Assembly (NCBI RefSeq): GCF_004362405.1
Contig: NZ_SNXE01000014.1
Coordinates: 1 to 64,000, forward strand
DNA length: 64,000 nt
From: Roseateles asaccharophilus
Lineage (GTDB): Bacteria > Pseudomonadota > Gammaproteobacteria > Burkholderiales > Burkholderiaceae_C
Direction: 5' to 3'
Below, piece after piece: positions 15,091 to 24,846 of this stretch. Below the pieces are notes generated by a model. That model made no database searches and had not been told where the DNA came from. It saw only the letters and a program-made list of their open reading frames with translations. A program made the position numbers and the translations under genes. Position 1 is the first letter of the stretch. Each line of letters starts with the position of its first letter.

Positions 15091-16457
15091 GCCGTGGCCG
15101 CACAAGCACGCCCCTGCGGCTGCAACGCCGCCGCCTGCTGACCCTGCTGGCTGCCGGCCTGAGCCCCTTGGCACTGCCAGCCCTGCCCGCCCGCGCCCAG
15201 GCCGCCCCCGCCGCGCGCCTGCGCTGGCGCCTGGAGGGGCGCAGCCAGGGACTGGAGGTGGGTGAGGTGCTGATGCTGAGCCTGGAGGTCTGGGTCAGCA
15301 GCTGGTTCCAGGCCCCGGTGGAGTTTCCCACCACGCTGGCGGCCGAGGGCGCCCTGGTTGAGCTGGTGGGCGGCTCGCCCGACTCCCGCTTCGAAGAGCT
15401 GGGCGGCCGGCGCTGGACCGGCCTGATACGCCGCTACCGACTCTTGCCGGTGCAGCCGGGCGAGATCCGCGTGAGCCTGGGGGAGCCCCTCTTGGTGCAT
15501 CCCGGCGGCGGCCAGCCGCAGCGCCTGCCCCCGCCCGCGCCCTTGACTCTGCAGGTGCGGGTGCCGGCCGGGGCCGAGGACATCCAGCCCTTTGTCGCGG
15601 CACGGCGGCTGGAGCTGCGCCAGCGCTGGTGGCCCGAGGACACACCCGCCCAGGACCTGCAGGTAGGCGATCTGCTGCGCCGCGAGATCGTGCTGCTGAC
15701 CGACAGCAGCTCCCCCCTGTTGCCGACGCCGGACTTCGGCCCCGCCACCGGCACCCGCCTGCATGTGCAGGCCGCCAGCGTGCAGGAGCAGCGCGCCCAT
15801 GCGGCCGCCAATGCCCTGCTGACGCTGCGCCACGAGGGCGTCTACACCCTGGAGCAGGCCGGGCGCATCGAGCTGCCGGCGGTGGAGCTGGTGTGGTGGG
15901 ATCTGCAGGCGCGGCGGCGCCGCGTCAGCCGGCTGGAGGGGCGCGTGCTGGCGGTGCGCGCCGCCCAGGAGCGCGCCGATCCCTTTGCCCTGCCCAGTGC
16001 CGAGCCAGCCTCCGAGCCCGAATCCGGCGCCGTGGCGAACGCCCTGATGCCGGCCCTGGGCCTGGCCGCCCTGCTGGCAGCCGCCACCGCGGCGGCGCTG
16101 GCCCGGCGGCGCCACCGGCATGGGCAAGACCCGGCCCCCATCCAGGGCGTCCCGGAGCCGTCCCGGCTGTGGCGACGCCTGCGCCGGGCCTGCCGGCGGG
16201 GCCTGGCCGATGAGGCGGAAACCAGCCTGGCGGCCTGGCTGCAAGGCCTGCCACCGGCGGAAGCGTCTCTCTGGCGCCAGGACGCCGCCCTGGCCCAGGC
16301 CCTGGAGCAGTTGGAGCGACTGCGCTTCGCCGCCCGGCCCGCCGAGGCCGGCCCCTGGCGGGGCCAGGCCCTGTGGCAAGCCCTCAGCGCCCTGCGCCAT
16401 GACGCCGAGCGGCGCGCCCGTGCGGCCCAGGCCGCCCTGCCCACTTTGCACCCCTGA
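15087..16457 (+). CDS. BatD-like exported protein
   Basis: This 456-residue protein has an N-terminal signal segment (RRRLLTLLAAGLSPLALPALPARAQA), a long beta-rich periplasmic part with repeated Ig-like stretches (LEVGEVLMLSLEVWVSSWFQAPVEFP, VGDLLRREIVLLTDSS), one membrane helix near 310-335 and a cytoplasmic helical tail. This is the BatD (oxygen tolerance) architecture. The twin Arg residues in the signal are basic n-region rather than a clear Tat motif. It ends 8 bases before the MscS gene and so belongs to the same train. Confidence 0.85.
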   Translation: MSRGRTSTPLRLQRRRLLTLLAAGLSPLALPALPARAQAAPAARLRWRLEGRSQGLEVGEVLMLSLEVWVSSWFQAPVEFPTTLAAEGALVELVGGSPDSRFEELGGRRWTGLIRRYRLLPVQPGEIRVSLGEPLLVHPGGGQPQRLPPPAPLTLQVRVPAGAEDIQPFVAARRLELRQRWWPEDTPAQDLQVGDLLRREIVLLTDSSSPLLPTPDFGPATGTRLHVQAASVQEQRAHAAANALLTLRHEGVYTLEQAGRIELPAVELVWWDLQARRRRVSRLEGRVLAVRAAQERADPFALPSAEPASEPESGAVANALMPALGLAALLAAATAAALARRRHRHGQDPAPIQGVPEPSRLWRRLRRACRRGLADEAETSLAAWLQGLPPAEASLWRQDAALAQALEQLERLRFAARPAEAGPWRGQALWQALSALRHDAERRARAAQAALPTLHP

Positions 16458-16465
16458 GTCACGCC

Positions 16466-18145
16466 ATGTCATCCCCTACCGCTGCCTCACCCCTCCCCGC
16501 TCGGCGAGCCGCCAGCCTGCTGAGCCACCTGCTGCTGGCCCTGCTGCTCTGTCTGTGTGCCGGGCTGGCCCTGGCCCTGGAGGCAGGCGCTCAGCGCGTG
16601 GAAGGCGCCGCCGGCGACAAGGACGCGCCGCAGCCGGCCACGCTGCGACTGCTCAACCGCGACATCGTCACCCTGCGCGCCGTGATCGCGGGCGCCACGC
16701 CGCAGCGCCGGGTGGACATCGCGCTGGAACGCATCAAGGCCCTGCCCGAGTCCTCCATGGACCTGCCCCTGCAGGCCCTGCCCTTTGAGTTCCAGAAGAC
16801 GCCCGGCACCCAGTTCATGCTGGGCGATACCAATCTGTTCTCGGTGGTGGAGGGGGACGCCGACAGCGCGCGCGGCGAGAGCCTGGAAAGCCTGAGCCGC
16901 CAGACGCTGGCGCGGCTGGAGCAGGCGCGCAAGGCCTGGCACGCGGCCAATGACCGCCCCCTGCTGCTGATGGGCCTGCTCAAGGCCGTGGCCGTCACGG
17001 CCGGCTTTGCCGCCCTGGTGGCCCTGGCCCTGGCCTTCTACCGCCGCAGCCTGCAGCGCCTGGAGGCCCTGCGTGATCGCATGGCGGCCCGCCAGGTGGG
17101 CGTGGACTGGCGTGAGCTGCTGGCCCGCCTGGCCATTGGCACCACCCAGATCATTCTGTGGCTGGTGCTGCTGCTCTTTGCCTATGTCTGGACCCGTCTG
17201 GCCCTGGCCAGCTTTGTGGCCACCCAGCCGCTGGCGCATGAGCTGGATGGCTGGCTGCTGGACAAGCTGGCCTGGGTGGCCGAGGGCGCGCTGGAGGGCA
17301 TTCCCGGCCTGGCCACGGTGCTGATCGTGCTGCTGCTCACGCGCGCGGTGGCCGATGTGCTGGGCTACTTCTTCAACGCCGTGCAGCAGGGCCGGCTGCA
17401 GCTGCCCTTTCTGCACCAGGAGACGACCACCGCCACGCGGCGCATCGTCACCCTCATGGTCTGGGGCCTGGGCATCGCCATTGCCTACCCCTATCTGCCC
17501 GGCTCCAGCAGCGAGGCCTTCAAGGGCCTGTCGGTGCTCTTCGGCCTCATGCTGACCCTGGGCTCCTCGGGCGTGGTCAACCAGGCCATGAGCGGCCTGG
17601 TGCTGGTGTACTCGCGGGCCCTGCGCAAGGGCGACTTCATCGTCGTCAACGGCATCGAGGGCGTGGTCACCGAGGTGTCGTCCCTGGCCATCAAGATGAT
17701 CAGCATACGCAACGAGGAGATCACCATCCCGAATGCGGTGCTGGTGGCCAGCCCCATCCACAACTACTCCAAGCTCTCGCACACCCACGGCACCCTGCTC
17801 ACGGCCAAGGTCACCATCGGCTATGACGTGCCCTGGCGCCAGGTACACGCCATGCTGGAAGAGGCCGCGCAGCGCACACCGCGCGTGCTCAAGAGTCCGG
17901 CACCCTATGTCTACCAGCGCGCACTCTCCGACTTCTATGTGGAGTACGAGCTCTTTGTGGGCATTGATGGCGCCATGCAGCGGGTGCCCATACAGTCGGC
18001 CCTGCATGCCACCATCCAGGACGTGTTCAACGAGCACGGAGTTCAGATCATGTCGCCGCACTTCCTGGGCCAGCCCAGCCAGGCGGTCGTGGTGCCCAAG
18101 AGCGACTGGTACAAGGCGCCCGCGCGCCCGCCCGAGTCCTCCTGA
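16466..18145 (+). CDS. MscS-family mechanosensitive channel
   Basis: This 559-residue protein has an N-terminal signal-like helix, a periplasmic region of about 130 residues, several membrane helices (about 170-190, 220-245, 275-300, 325-345) and the MscS pore and beta domain. Supporting motifs are GLMLTLGSSGVVNQAMSG in the pore helix, then YSRALRKGDFIVVNGIEGVVTEVS and the ITIPNAVLVASPIHNYS segment. It probably gates in response to membrane tension; the long extra N-terminus places it among the larger MscS-like proteins. It follows batD by 8 bases and is the last gene of the train. Confidence 0.92.
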   Translation: MSSPTAASPLPARRAASLLSHLLLALLLCLCAGLALALEAGAQRVEGAAGDKDAPQPATLRLLNRDIVTLRAVIAGATPQRRVDIALERIKALPESSMDLPLQALPFEFQKTPGTQFMLGDTNLFSVVEGDADSARGESLESLSRQTLARLEQARKAWHAANDRPLLLMGLLKAVAVTAGFAALVALALAFYRRSLQRLEALRDRMAARQVGVDWRELLARLAIGTTQIILWLVLLLFAYVWTRLALASFVATQPLAHELDGWLLDKLAWVAEGALEGIPGLATVLIVLLLTRAVADVLGYFFNAVQQGRLQLPFLHQETTTATRRIVTLMVWGLGIAIAYPYLPGSSSEAFKGLSVLFGLMLTLGSSGVVNQAMSGLVLVYSRALRKGDFIVVNGIEGVVTEVSSLAIKMISIRNEEITIPNAVLVASPIHNYSKLSHTHGTLLTAKVTIGYDVPWRQVHAMLEEAAQRTPRVLKSPAPYVYQRALSDFYVEYELFVGIDGAMQRVPIQSALHATIQDVFNEHGVQIMSPHFLGQPSQAVVVPKSDWYKAPARPPESS

Positions 18146-18244
18146 GAAACGGTACAAGCAGCACAACGCCGGGCGTGGCGATACAGGGCGGCACCCGCGC
18201 CAGGGAACTGGGGCCGCCGGACAAACATAGACAGCGGAGAAACC

Positions 18245-19570
18245 ATGGACATGCTTCTGATCCTGATACAGGGCCTGATGGTGATAGGTCTGATCGCGGT
18301 GGGGGTGCACTACAAAGGCATGGCCATCGGCCTGTTCGGCGCCGTGGGCGTGCTGGCCTTTGTGCTGCTGTTCAAGATCGCCCCGGGCAGCGTGCCGGTG
18401 AGCGCCATGCTCATCATCATGAGCGTGGTGACCGCGGCCGGCGCCATGCAGTTGGCCGGCGGCATCGACTACCTGGTCAGCCTGGCGCAAAAGCTGATCC
18501 GGCGCTTCCCGCGCCAGATCACCTTCGTCGCGCCGCTCACCACCTATGGCTTCTGCATGGGCGCGGGCACGGGCAATATCTACTACTCCCTGATGCCCGT
18601 GATCTACGAGGTGTCCTACGCAAACAAGGTGCGGCCCGAGCGGCCCCTGGCCCTGGCGGCCACGGCGGGCCAGCTGGCCATCACCTCCAGCCCGGTGTCG
18701 GCGGCCACGGCCGCCATGGTGGGCCTGCTGGCGCCGCTGGGCTTCAAGATCACCGACATCCTGTCCATCACCGTGCCGGCCTCCATCCTGGCCATCATCG
18801 TGGGCGCCTTCGTAATGAACCGCCGCGGCAAGGAGCTGGAAGACGACCCCGAGTACCAGGCCCGCCTGGCCTCGGGCGAGCTCCAGCCGCCCAGCAGCGA
18901 AGCCCAGGCCAAGCCGGTGACGGCCGAGGGCAAGCGCTCGGCCCTGATCTTCCTGGCCGGTGTGGCCTTCATCGTCTGCGCCGGCATCTTCGAGGAGCTG
19001 CGCCCCCTGGTGAACGCCAAGGGCAAGCTCATGGAGGTGGATCTCTCGCAGCTGATCCAGATCACCATGTTCACCGTGGCCGCCCTGATCACGGCCCTGT
19101 GCCGCATCAAGGCCGGCGACATCGTCAAGAGCCCGCTGTTCGACTCGGGCATGGTGGCCGTGGTGGCCCTGTTCGGCGTGGCCTGGATGGCCAATACCTT
19201 CATCGCCGCCAATGAAGCCGTGATCGTGGGCGGTCTGGGCGAGCTGGCCAAGCAGGCGCCCATCATGATTGCCGTGGCCCTGTTTGCGGTGGCGGCCATC
19301 ACCACCAGCCAGTCCAGTGCCACCTTCTCCATCATCCCCATCGGCATCGCCCTGGGGCTCTCACCCGCCACCCTGGCCGCCATGTGGCCCGCCGTGGTGG
19401 GGGTCTTTCTGCTGCCCACCAATGGCTCGCAGATCGCCACGGTGGAGCTGGACCGCACCGGCAGCACCCGCATCGGCGCGGCCGTGATCAACCATTCCTT
19501 CTTGCTGCCTACGCTGATCTTTACCGCCGTGTCGGTCGGGGTCGGCCTGCTGCTGGCGTCACTGAAGTGA
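18245..19570 (+). CDS. Anaerobic C4-dicarboxylate transporter (Dcu family)
   Basis: This 441-residue inner-membrane carrier has about ten to twelve hydrophobic segments. Conserved Dcu-like stretches are seen (LPVIYEV-like LMPVIYEVSY, RPERPLALAATAGQLAITSSPVSAA, and LLPTNGSQIATVELDRTGSTRIG). DcuA/DcuB carriers exchange fumarate, malate, aspartate and succinate, mainly under low oxygen; which of these is used here is not determined. GGAG lies about eight bases before the ATG. A 99-base gap follows mscS and the amidohydrolase-like gene starts 8 bases after its stop, so these two form an operon. Confidence 0.88.
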   Translation: MDMLLILIQGLMVIGLIAVGVHYKGMAIGLFGAVGVLAFVLLFKIAPGSVPVSAMLIIMSVVTAAGAMQLAGGIDYLVSLAQKLIRRFPRQITFVAPLTTYGFCMGAGTGNIYYSLMPVIYEVSYANKVRPERPLALAATAGQLAITSSPVSAATAAMVGLLAPLGFKITDILSITVPASILAIIVGAFVMNRRGKELEDDPEYQARLASGELQPPSSEAQAKPVTAEGKRSALIFLAGVAFIVCAGIFEELRPLVNAKGKLMEVDLSQLIQITMFTVAALITALCRIKAGDIVKSPLFDSGMVAVVALFGVAWMANTFIAANEAVIVGGLGELAKQAPIMIAVALFAVAAITTSQSSATFSIIPIGIALGLSPATLAAMWPAVVGVFLLPTNGSQIATVELDRTGSTRIGAAVINHSFLLPTLIFTAVSVGVGLLLASLK

Positions 19571-19577
19571 GGCATCG

Positions 19578-20657
19578 ATGTCCAAGGATCTGCTGTGGAT
19601 AGAAGCCGGGCGGCGCTTCCGCCCCGAAGAGCTGGTGTTCTGGCAGGCCCGCGGCCGCCAGGCCCTGAGCGAGGTGGCTGAGGGTGTGGACACCCTGGTC
19701 CTGGGCCCGCATGCCAGCGCCGCCTTCCCCGCGGAGCTGCGCCCGCACATCGCGCCGGCCCTGAGCCTGCGCAAGCAGTGCGACTACTCGGACTGCCTCA
19801 CGTCCACACTGGGCCGCGCCTGGGCGGCGGCGGATGCGGGTGTGGTCTATATCGAGAACCCGGTGTCGCGCCTGGTGCAGGACGCCAACCGTGCTCCGCC
19901 GGCCGACGCCCTGGGTGGCCTGCAGGAGTTCTTCCGCCGCCTGGCCCGCCAGCGCTCTGGCGAGCCCGCGGGCTTCGGCGGGGTGGACGCGATACGGCCC
20001 ATCACCTTCAGCGGTGAGGACGTGCTGCTGGAACCCACCTCGCCCGCTGAGTGGCAGGCCCTGGGCGAAGTGCTGCGGGAGGCGGCGGAGCGCACGGTGG
20101 CGGTCTACCGCGCCTGCTGCGAGCAGGTGCTGGAACTGCTGGTGGAAAAGCGCCCGCCCGGCGCCCCGCTGCGCGTGATCAGCCTGCACGACACCATGAA
20201 CACCAAGATGCGCGCCGATGGCGCCATCGTGGTGGAACGCCCGGCCGAGGACCGCCTGCCGGACTGGATGAATCTGGGCAACCGCGGCGACGAGCAAGGC
20301 GACGAAGCCGGTGAGCCCCTGAGCCTGTCGGGCGCCGAGCTGCGCCGCATCGCTGCGGCCTGGGCCCAGGCCCTGGGGCTGAGCGAGGAGGAGGGCCAGC
20401 GCGCAATCCGGCTCAACAAGCCCTACAAGGGCGCGTACGAAACCCAGCATTTCGGCGCCCTGCTGCGCCCCCTGGGCCAGGCCCAGATCGGCGCGCTGCA
20501 GCTGGAGTTCCGCCGCGAGGCCCTGCTGGACCCGGCCGCCCTGGCCCGTCTGCACGGGCCGGGCCAGGACTGGCCCGAACCCGATGCCGGGCATCTGCAG
20601 GCCATCGCCGCGGCCCTGGCGCAAGCCGGCCAGGCCCTGCGCGCCAAGCCGGCCTGA
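19578..20657 (+). CDS. N-formylglutamate amidohydrolase-like protein
   Basis: This 359-residue cytosolic protein has the FGase-family hallmarks: LGPHASAAFPAELRP near residue 42, RKQCDYSD, then ADAGVVYIENPVSRLVQDANR, and later VISLHDTMNTKM, which supply the zinc and carboxylate-binding residues of the family. Known members release formate from N-formyl-glutamate, or act on related N-acyl amino acids. The middle part (about 115-200) is unlike the short hutG-type enzymes. Its pairing with a dicarboxylate transporter that may carry aspartate suggests use of an imported acidic compound; this is inference. Confidence 0.82.
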   Translation: MSKDLLWIEAGRRFRPEELVFWQARGRQALSEVAEGVDTLVLGPHASAAFPAELRPHIAPALSLRKQCDYSDCLTSTLGRAWAAADAGVVYIENPVSRLVQDANRAPPADALGGLQEFFRRLARQRSGEPAGFGGVDAIRPITFSGEDVLLEPTSPAEWQALGEVLREAAERTVAVYRACCEQVLELLVEKRPPGAPLRVISLHDTMNTKMRADGAIVVERPAEDRLPDWMNLGNRGDEQGDEAGEPLSLSGAELRRIAAAWAQALGLSEEEGQRAIRLNKPYKGAYETQHFGALLRPLGQAQIGALQLEFRREALLDPAALARLHGPGQDWPEPDAGHLQAIAAALAQAGQALRAKPA

Positions 20658-20766
20658 GGACCGCGCCACAATGGATCTGAACCTGCAGCTGCTGGGGCTG
20701 CCCGGTCTGGGCGGCTGGATACACCGGCGCCGGCCGGAACCGGCCGCTCGGCCCTGAGCGCAGGTT

Positions 20767-21510
20767 TCAGAAGAAGTACTTCACGGCGGCCGAGATGGCG
20801 CCGCGATCCTTGCGGTCGCCAAAGTCGCGGCCCGCCGAGAGCGAGCCCGCCCAGTTCTGATCGAACTGCTTGTTCAGGGTGATCTCGGCACGCTGCCAAT
20901 TGGCCTCGGCCCCGCGATGCTCCCAGGTCTGGCGCAACTCGCCCGTGATGGCCCAGCCCTGGGGCAGGATGAAGACGGGCACCACGCGCACATCGGTGTT
21001 GCTGAACTTGGCGCGATCGCTGTCGCCGCCCACCGAGGTGGTCTGCTTGATCACGGCGGCCGCAAGGAAGCTGGGCGAGAAGGCACGCACCGCCAGCAGG
21101 CCGGCGTTGAGCTGGTAACGGCCCGTGCCCAGGGCATCACGGCTGGCAATGGGCAGCACGGTCTCCATGGACGCGCCATAGGTCCAGGCGCCGTCCGGCA
21201 CGATCCAGCGCGCGCGGGCGAAGAGATCACCGCTGCCACTGCTGCTGAAGCCGGGCTGGGAAATCCGGGTGTAGACCGGCAGCTCGAAGTTCAGGCCCCA
21301 CTGCTGGTTGAGCTTGTAGTCGTACTTGAGCGTCAGGCTCTGCGATTTGCCGTCGGGCTCCAGGCCCACATGCTTGACGATGACGTCGAAGCGGCTGTCG
21401 ATCTCGGCGGGATTCACACCACGGGCCTGCTGGGCCTGGGCCGGCAGGGCGGCGCACAAGGCAAGGGTCAGGGGCAGCGCGGCCATGGTTTGGAGAGTCA
21501 CGGGCTTCAT
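20767..21510 (-). CDS. Putative outer-membrane protein (MetA-pathway/phenol-degradation barrel-like)
   Basis: This 247-residue exported protein has a signal peptide (about 1-26, ending PAQA) and alternating beta-strand pattern (SLTLKYDYKLNQQWGLNFELPVYT, GSGDLFARARWIV), ending with KYFF and a terminal aromatic residue. This fits a small outer-membrane barrel of the kind annotated as transporter-like in aromatic-degradation clusters, here without such neighbours. AGGAAA lies seven bases before ATG 21510. A longer open frame upstream is the shadow of nrdJ. Confidence 0.78.
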   Translation of the reverse strand: MKPVTLQTMAALPLTLALCAALPAQAQQARGVNPAEIDSRFDVIVKHVGLEPDGKSQSLTLKYDYKLNQQWGLNFELPVYTRISQPGFSSSGSGDLFARARWIVPDGAWTYGASMETVLPIASRDALGTGRYQLNAGLLAVRAFSPSFLAAAVIKQTTSVGGDSDRAKFSNTDVRVVPVFILPQGWAITGELRQTWEHRGAEANWQRAEITLNKQFDQNWAGSLSAGRDFGDRKDRGAISAAVKYFF

Positions 21511-21731
21511 GAGGTTTCCTGCTGGGGGGATGGGGTGCTCGGCAGGGCATGGCTTGCCGCAGGCCGATGGGTGGCCGGCGCCGGATCTTGCGGCCGACGC
21601 TCTCGGGCGCGAGGGTATCCGCCCCAGCGCAAGCCGGTCAAGGCAAAAGCGTGGCAACGCTGCCGAGCGATGGCGCGCCCGGCGCTGGGTGCTCGGCGCG
21701 CATCGAGCTGTGGAGAGCGACTGTCCCGCCC

Positions 21732-24677
21732 TCAGCCGCACTGCCCCACATAGCCACAGGCGGTGCAGAAGTCGCAGCCGTCCTTGTGGATCATGGTGGT
21801 GTTGCCGCATTCCGGGCAGGGCTTGCCGGCCTGCGCCTGCACGGCCAGCCCCGGGGCGCTCTTGGGCGCCAGCGGCGACTGCAGCAGGCCCATCTCCACC
21901 AGGGGTAGGCCTTGCTCGTCCAGGATGCCCAGCATGGCATAGCGGTGGATGACGAGCCGCGCCACATAGGCCACGGTGGAGGGCCAGATCTGCTGGCGCC
22001 GCTCGCCGCAGAGATTGGGCACCGGCGCCATGAAGTGGCCCAGGGGCTCGCCCACATTCAGCAGCTTGCGCAGCTTCATGCCGATCCAGGCGGGGTCCAT
22101 GACCCGCATGTCCAGCGAGAGCAGACGGGCCATGCCGTCCAGGGCCTTGGGATAGTTGCCCGAGAAGCCCATGGCGCAGGGGCGGGTCACGGTGCCGCCC
22201 TCGGGCGTGGGCAGGCTCACCTCCTTGAGCGTGAGCGTGAACAGCTCGCCCGTGGCGGGGTTGTCCACATCCACCGCCCAGGCCAGGGTGCCCATGGTGC
22301 TGGTGCGGGGCTCCTCGCGGCTGAACATGGCGTCGATCACGGGCGTGGGCCCACCCTCCTGCAAGGCGCCCAGCTGCTCGGCGCGCCAGCGGATCACCGC
22401 GGCCGTGGCGGCCACCACGCCGGGGAAGAGCCGCGACTCGCCGCTGGGCGGCATGGGCATCTCGAAGGCCCGCTCCTCGGCCACGGTGGCCAGGGCATCG
22501 AGCTTGAGGCGCAGCCAAGCCGCGTCGTTGGTCCGAAGATCCATGGACAGGGTCTTGGCCACAGCCGCCAGGCCACGGGGCTGCTCGGCCCCATTGACCC
22601 AGACCTCGAAGGGCAGGGTCTTGCCAAAGAGACCGGCATCCGGCCCCTCCGCCGGCAACTCGCCCACAAAGAGCGCGAAGTCGCCATGCGGGTGGCGGAT
22701 CATATAGCTCCAGGCCGGATTGCCGCCGGGCAGATCGGGCCGGCTGGGCCAGCGCAGCGAGGCCATGACCTGCTTGGGCAGGCGCTCCACGCGCAGGCGC
22801 TGGTTGCTGCCGGCGCCCGCCTCGGCCACCGGCTTGAGCGGCTCGGGCACGGCCGCCGGCTCCACGCTGAGCACCGAGCCCAGCACGCTATTGGGCCGGT
22901 AGGTGGCCAGGCCCTTGAGCCCGCTCTTCCAGGCCTGGGTGTAGAGGTCCTGGAAGTCGGCATAGGGGTAGTCGGCCGGTACGTTGACCGTCTTGGAGAT
23001 CGAGGTGTCGATATAGGGCGCCACCGCGGCCACCATGGCCGCGTGATCGGCCGCACGCAGCTCCAGCGCGGTGACAAAGGCCTCGGACAGCGGGGCCTGC
23101 TCGCCATAGAGATGGCGGAAGAGGCGCCAGGCATGGTCCTCGACCTGGTATTCCTTGAAGCCGCCGCCCTCGGCCTGGCCCAGGCGCTTCTTGCGCGTGT
23201 AGGCCCAGCTGAAGGCAGGCTCGATGCCATTGCTGGCGTTGTCGGCAAAAGCCAGGCTGATGGTGCCGGTGGGCGCGATGGAGAGCAGGTGGGAGTTGCG
23301 CAGGCCCTGGGCGCGGATCTTGTCCTTCAGGCCCTGGGGCAGGCGCGAGGCGAAGTTGCCGCCCGAGAGATAGAGATCGGCGTTGAAGAGCGGGAAGGCG
23401 CCCTTCTCCTGGGCCAGATCGGCCGAGGCGCCGTAGGCCGCATCGCGCATGAGCTCGCTGATGCGGCGCGCCTGCTCGCGCGCGGGCTCGCTGTCGTAGC
23501 GCAGGTTCAGCATGACCAGGGCATCCCCCAGGCCGGTGAAGCCCAGGCCGATGCGGCGCTTGTTGCGCGCCTCCAGGCCCTGGGCCGGCAGGGGCCAGGG
23601 CGTGGCCTCCAGCACATTGTCCAGCATGCGGGTGGCCACGGCGCAGACCTCGGCGAACTCGGCCTCGTCAAAACGGGCCTGGGGCGTGAAGGGCTCGCGC
23701 ACGAAGAGCGTGAGGTTCACCGAGCCCAGACAGCAGCAGCCATAGGGCGGCAGCGGCTGCTCGGCGCAGGGGTTGGTGGCCGCGATGGTTTCGCAGTAGT
23801 AGAGGTTGTTGTCGTTGTTGATGCGGTCCAGAAAGAGCACGCCGGGCTCGGCGTGGTCATAGGTGCTGCGCATGATCTGGTCCCAGAGCTCGCGCGCCGG
23901 GGTCTTGCGATAGACCCACAGGCCATCGGCACGCTGATAGGCGCCGGCCGCCTTCTGAGCCTCGCTGGGCGTGGCCGCATGCACCAGCTCGACCGAGGCC
24001 CCTTCCAGCACCGCATGCATGAAGGCATCCGTCACGCCCACCGAGATATTGAAATTGCGCAGATCGCCCTGGTCCTTGGCGTGGATGAATTCCTCGATAT
24101 CCGGGTGGTCGCAGCGCAGCACGCCCATCTGGGCGCCGCGTCGCGCCCCGGCACTCTCCACGGTCTCGCAGCTGCGGTCAAAGACCCGCATATAGCTCAC
24201 CGGGCCGGAGGCATGGCTGCGGGTGGAGCCCACCCAGGCGCCCTTGGGGCGGATGCGGCTGAAGTCATAGCCCACGCCGCCGCCACGGCGCATGGTCTCG
24301 GCCGCCTCGGTCAGGGCGGTGTAGATGCCCGGAACGCCATCCTCATTCGTGGCAATCGAGTCGCCCACCGGCTGCACAAAGCAGTTGATCAGGGTGGCGG
24401 CCAGCTCGGTGCCGGCCGCCGAGAGAATGCGGCCGGCCGGGATGAAGCCGCGGCGCTGGGCGTCCAGAAAGCGCGCCGTCCAGGCCGCGCGCTGGTCCGG
24501 CGCTTCCACCTCGGCCAGGGCCCGCGCCACGCGCAGCCGGACCTCGTCCAGCGCCCGCTCCTCGCCCTTTGCGTACTTCTCCTGCAGCACCTCGGCACTG
24601 ATTTCCTGGGCCGGAAGCGCCGCCGAGCTGGCCGGCGACAGGGGAGAAAGAGAGGGGTCGAGCGAGGGGGCGGACAT
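21732..24677 (-). CDS. nrdJ: Adenosylcobalamin-dependent ribonucleotide reductase (class II)
   Basis: This 981-residue enzyme reduces ribonucleotides to deoxyribonucleotides with a B12-derived radical, independent of oxygen. The N-terminal half has the catalytic ten-stranded barrel motifs ([55 protein letters not shown] with the radical-accepting Cys, and [12 protein letters not shown]). The C-terminal end holds a zinc ribbon ([26 protein letters not shown]) with cysteines likely used in re-reduction. Length suits the long class II form. AGGAG lies eight bases before ATG 24677. I looked for a cobalamin riboswitch in the 169-base gap upstream and saw no clear B12 box. Confidence 0.95.
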   Translation of the reverse strand: MSAPSLDPSLSPLSPASSAALPAQEISAEVLQEKYAKGEERALDEVRLRVARALAEVEAPDQRAAWTARFLDAQRRGFIPAGRILSAAGTELAATLINCFVQPVGDSIATNEDGVPGIYTALTEAAETMRRGGGVGYDFSRIRPKGAWVGSTRSHASGPVSYMRVFDRSCETVESAGARRGAQMGVLRCDHPDIEEFIHAKDQGDLRNFNISVGVTDAFMHAVLEGASVELVHAATPSEAQKAAGAYQRADGLWVYRKTPARELWDQIMRSTYDHAEPGVLFLDRINNDNNLYYCETIAATNPCAEQPLPPYGCCCLGSVNLTLFVREPFTPQARFDEAEFAEVCAVATRMLDNVLEATPWPLPAQGLEARNKRRIGLGFTGLGDALVMLNLRYDSEPAREQARRISELMRDAAYGASADLAQEKGAFPLFNADLYLSGGNFASRLPQGLKDKIRAQGLRNSHLLSIAPTGTISLAFADNASNGIEPAFSWAYTRKKRLGQAEGGGFKEYQVEDHAWRLFRHLYGEQAPLSEAFVTALELRAADHAAMVAAVAPYIDTSISKTVNVPADYPYADFQDLYTQAWKSGLKGLATYRPNSVLGSVLSVEPAAVPEPLKPVAEAGAGSNQRLRVERLPKQVMASLRWPSRPDLPGGNPAWSYMIRHPHGDFALFVGELPAEGPDAGLFGKTLPFEVWVNGAEQPRGLAAVAKTLSMDLRTNDAAWLRLKLDALATVAEERAFEMPMPPSGESRLFPGVVAATAAVIRWRAEQLGALQEGGPTPVIDAMFSREEPRTSTMGTLAWAVDVDNPATGELFTLTLKEVSLPTPEGGTVTRPCAMGFSGNYPKALDGMARLLSLDMRVMDPAWIGMKLRKLLNVGEPLGHFMAPVPNLCGERRQQIWPSTVAYVARLVIHRYAMLGILDEQGLPLVEMGLLQSPLAPKSAPGLAVQAQAGKPCPECGNTTMIHKDGCDFCTACGYVGQCG

Positions 24678-24846
24678 GGGGACGGACTCCTGTGCGAAAG
24701 CCGAACCCGCCGGAACTGGCGGGTGAGGGATCTTCAGGCCATCTTAGTCAGCCGACCTTGATCCCGCTCATCGAACAAGCCCGCTTGACGGCCGTCACTG
24801 ATCCGCCCCCGGACGCGGCGCGAAGGCTGCCGCTCCCCCGCCCGGC

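Noticed and set aside
20671..20757. A 28-codon ORF after the amidohydrolase-like gene
   Set aside because: There is no ribosome site at a proper distance, no family, and GC-rich DNA gives such frames by chance.
20767..22518. A fused minus-strand frame joining the outer-membrane protein to an upstream stretch
   Set aside because: The upstream part is nrdJ in another frame. The ATG at 21510 with its ribosome site and signal peptide is the true start.
21912..24761. A 949-codon plus-strand frame opposite nrdJ
   Set aside because: It is the mirror of a well-conserved enzyme gene, with low-complexity His/Gly/Ala-rich translation and no ribosome site.
24678..24846. A possible cobalamin riboswitch in front of the B12-dependent nrdJ
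   Set aside because: I could not find a B12 box or the conserved core; the gap has only a short GC stem near 24705-24725.
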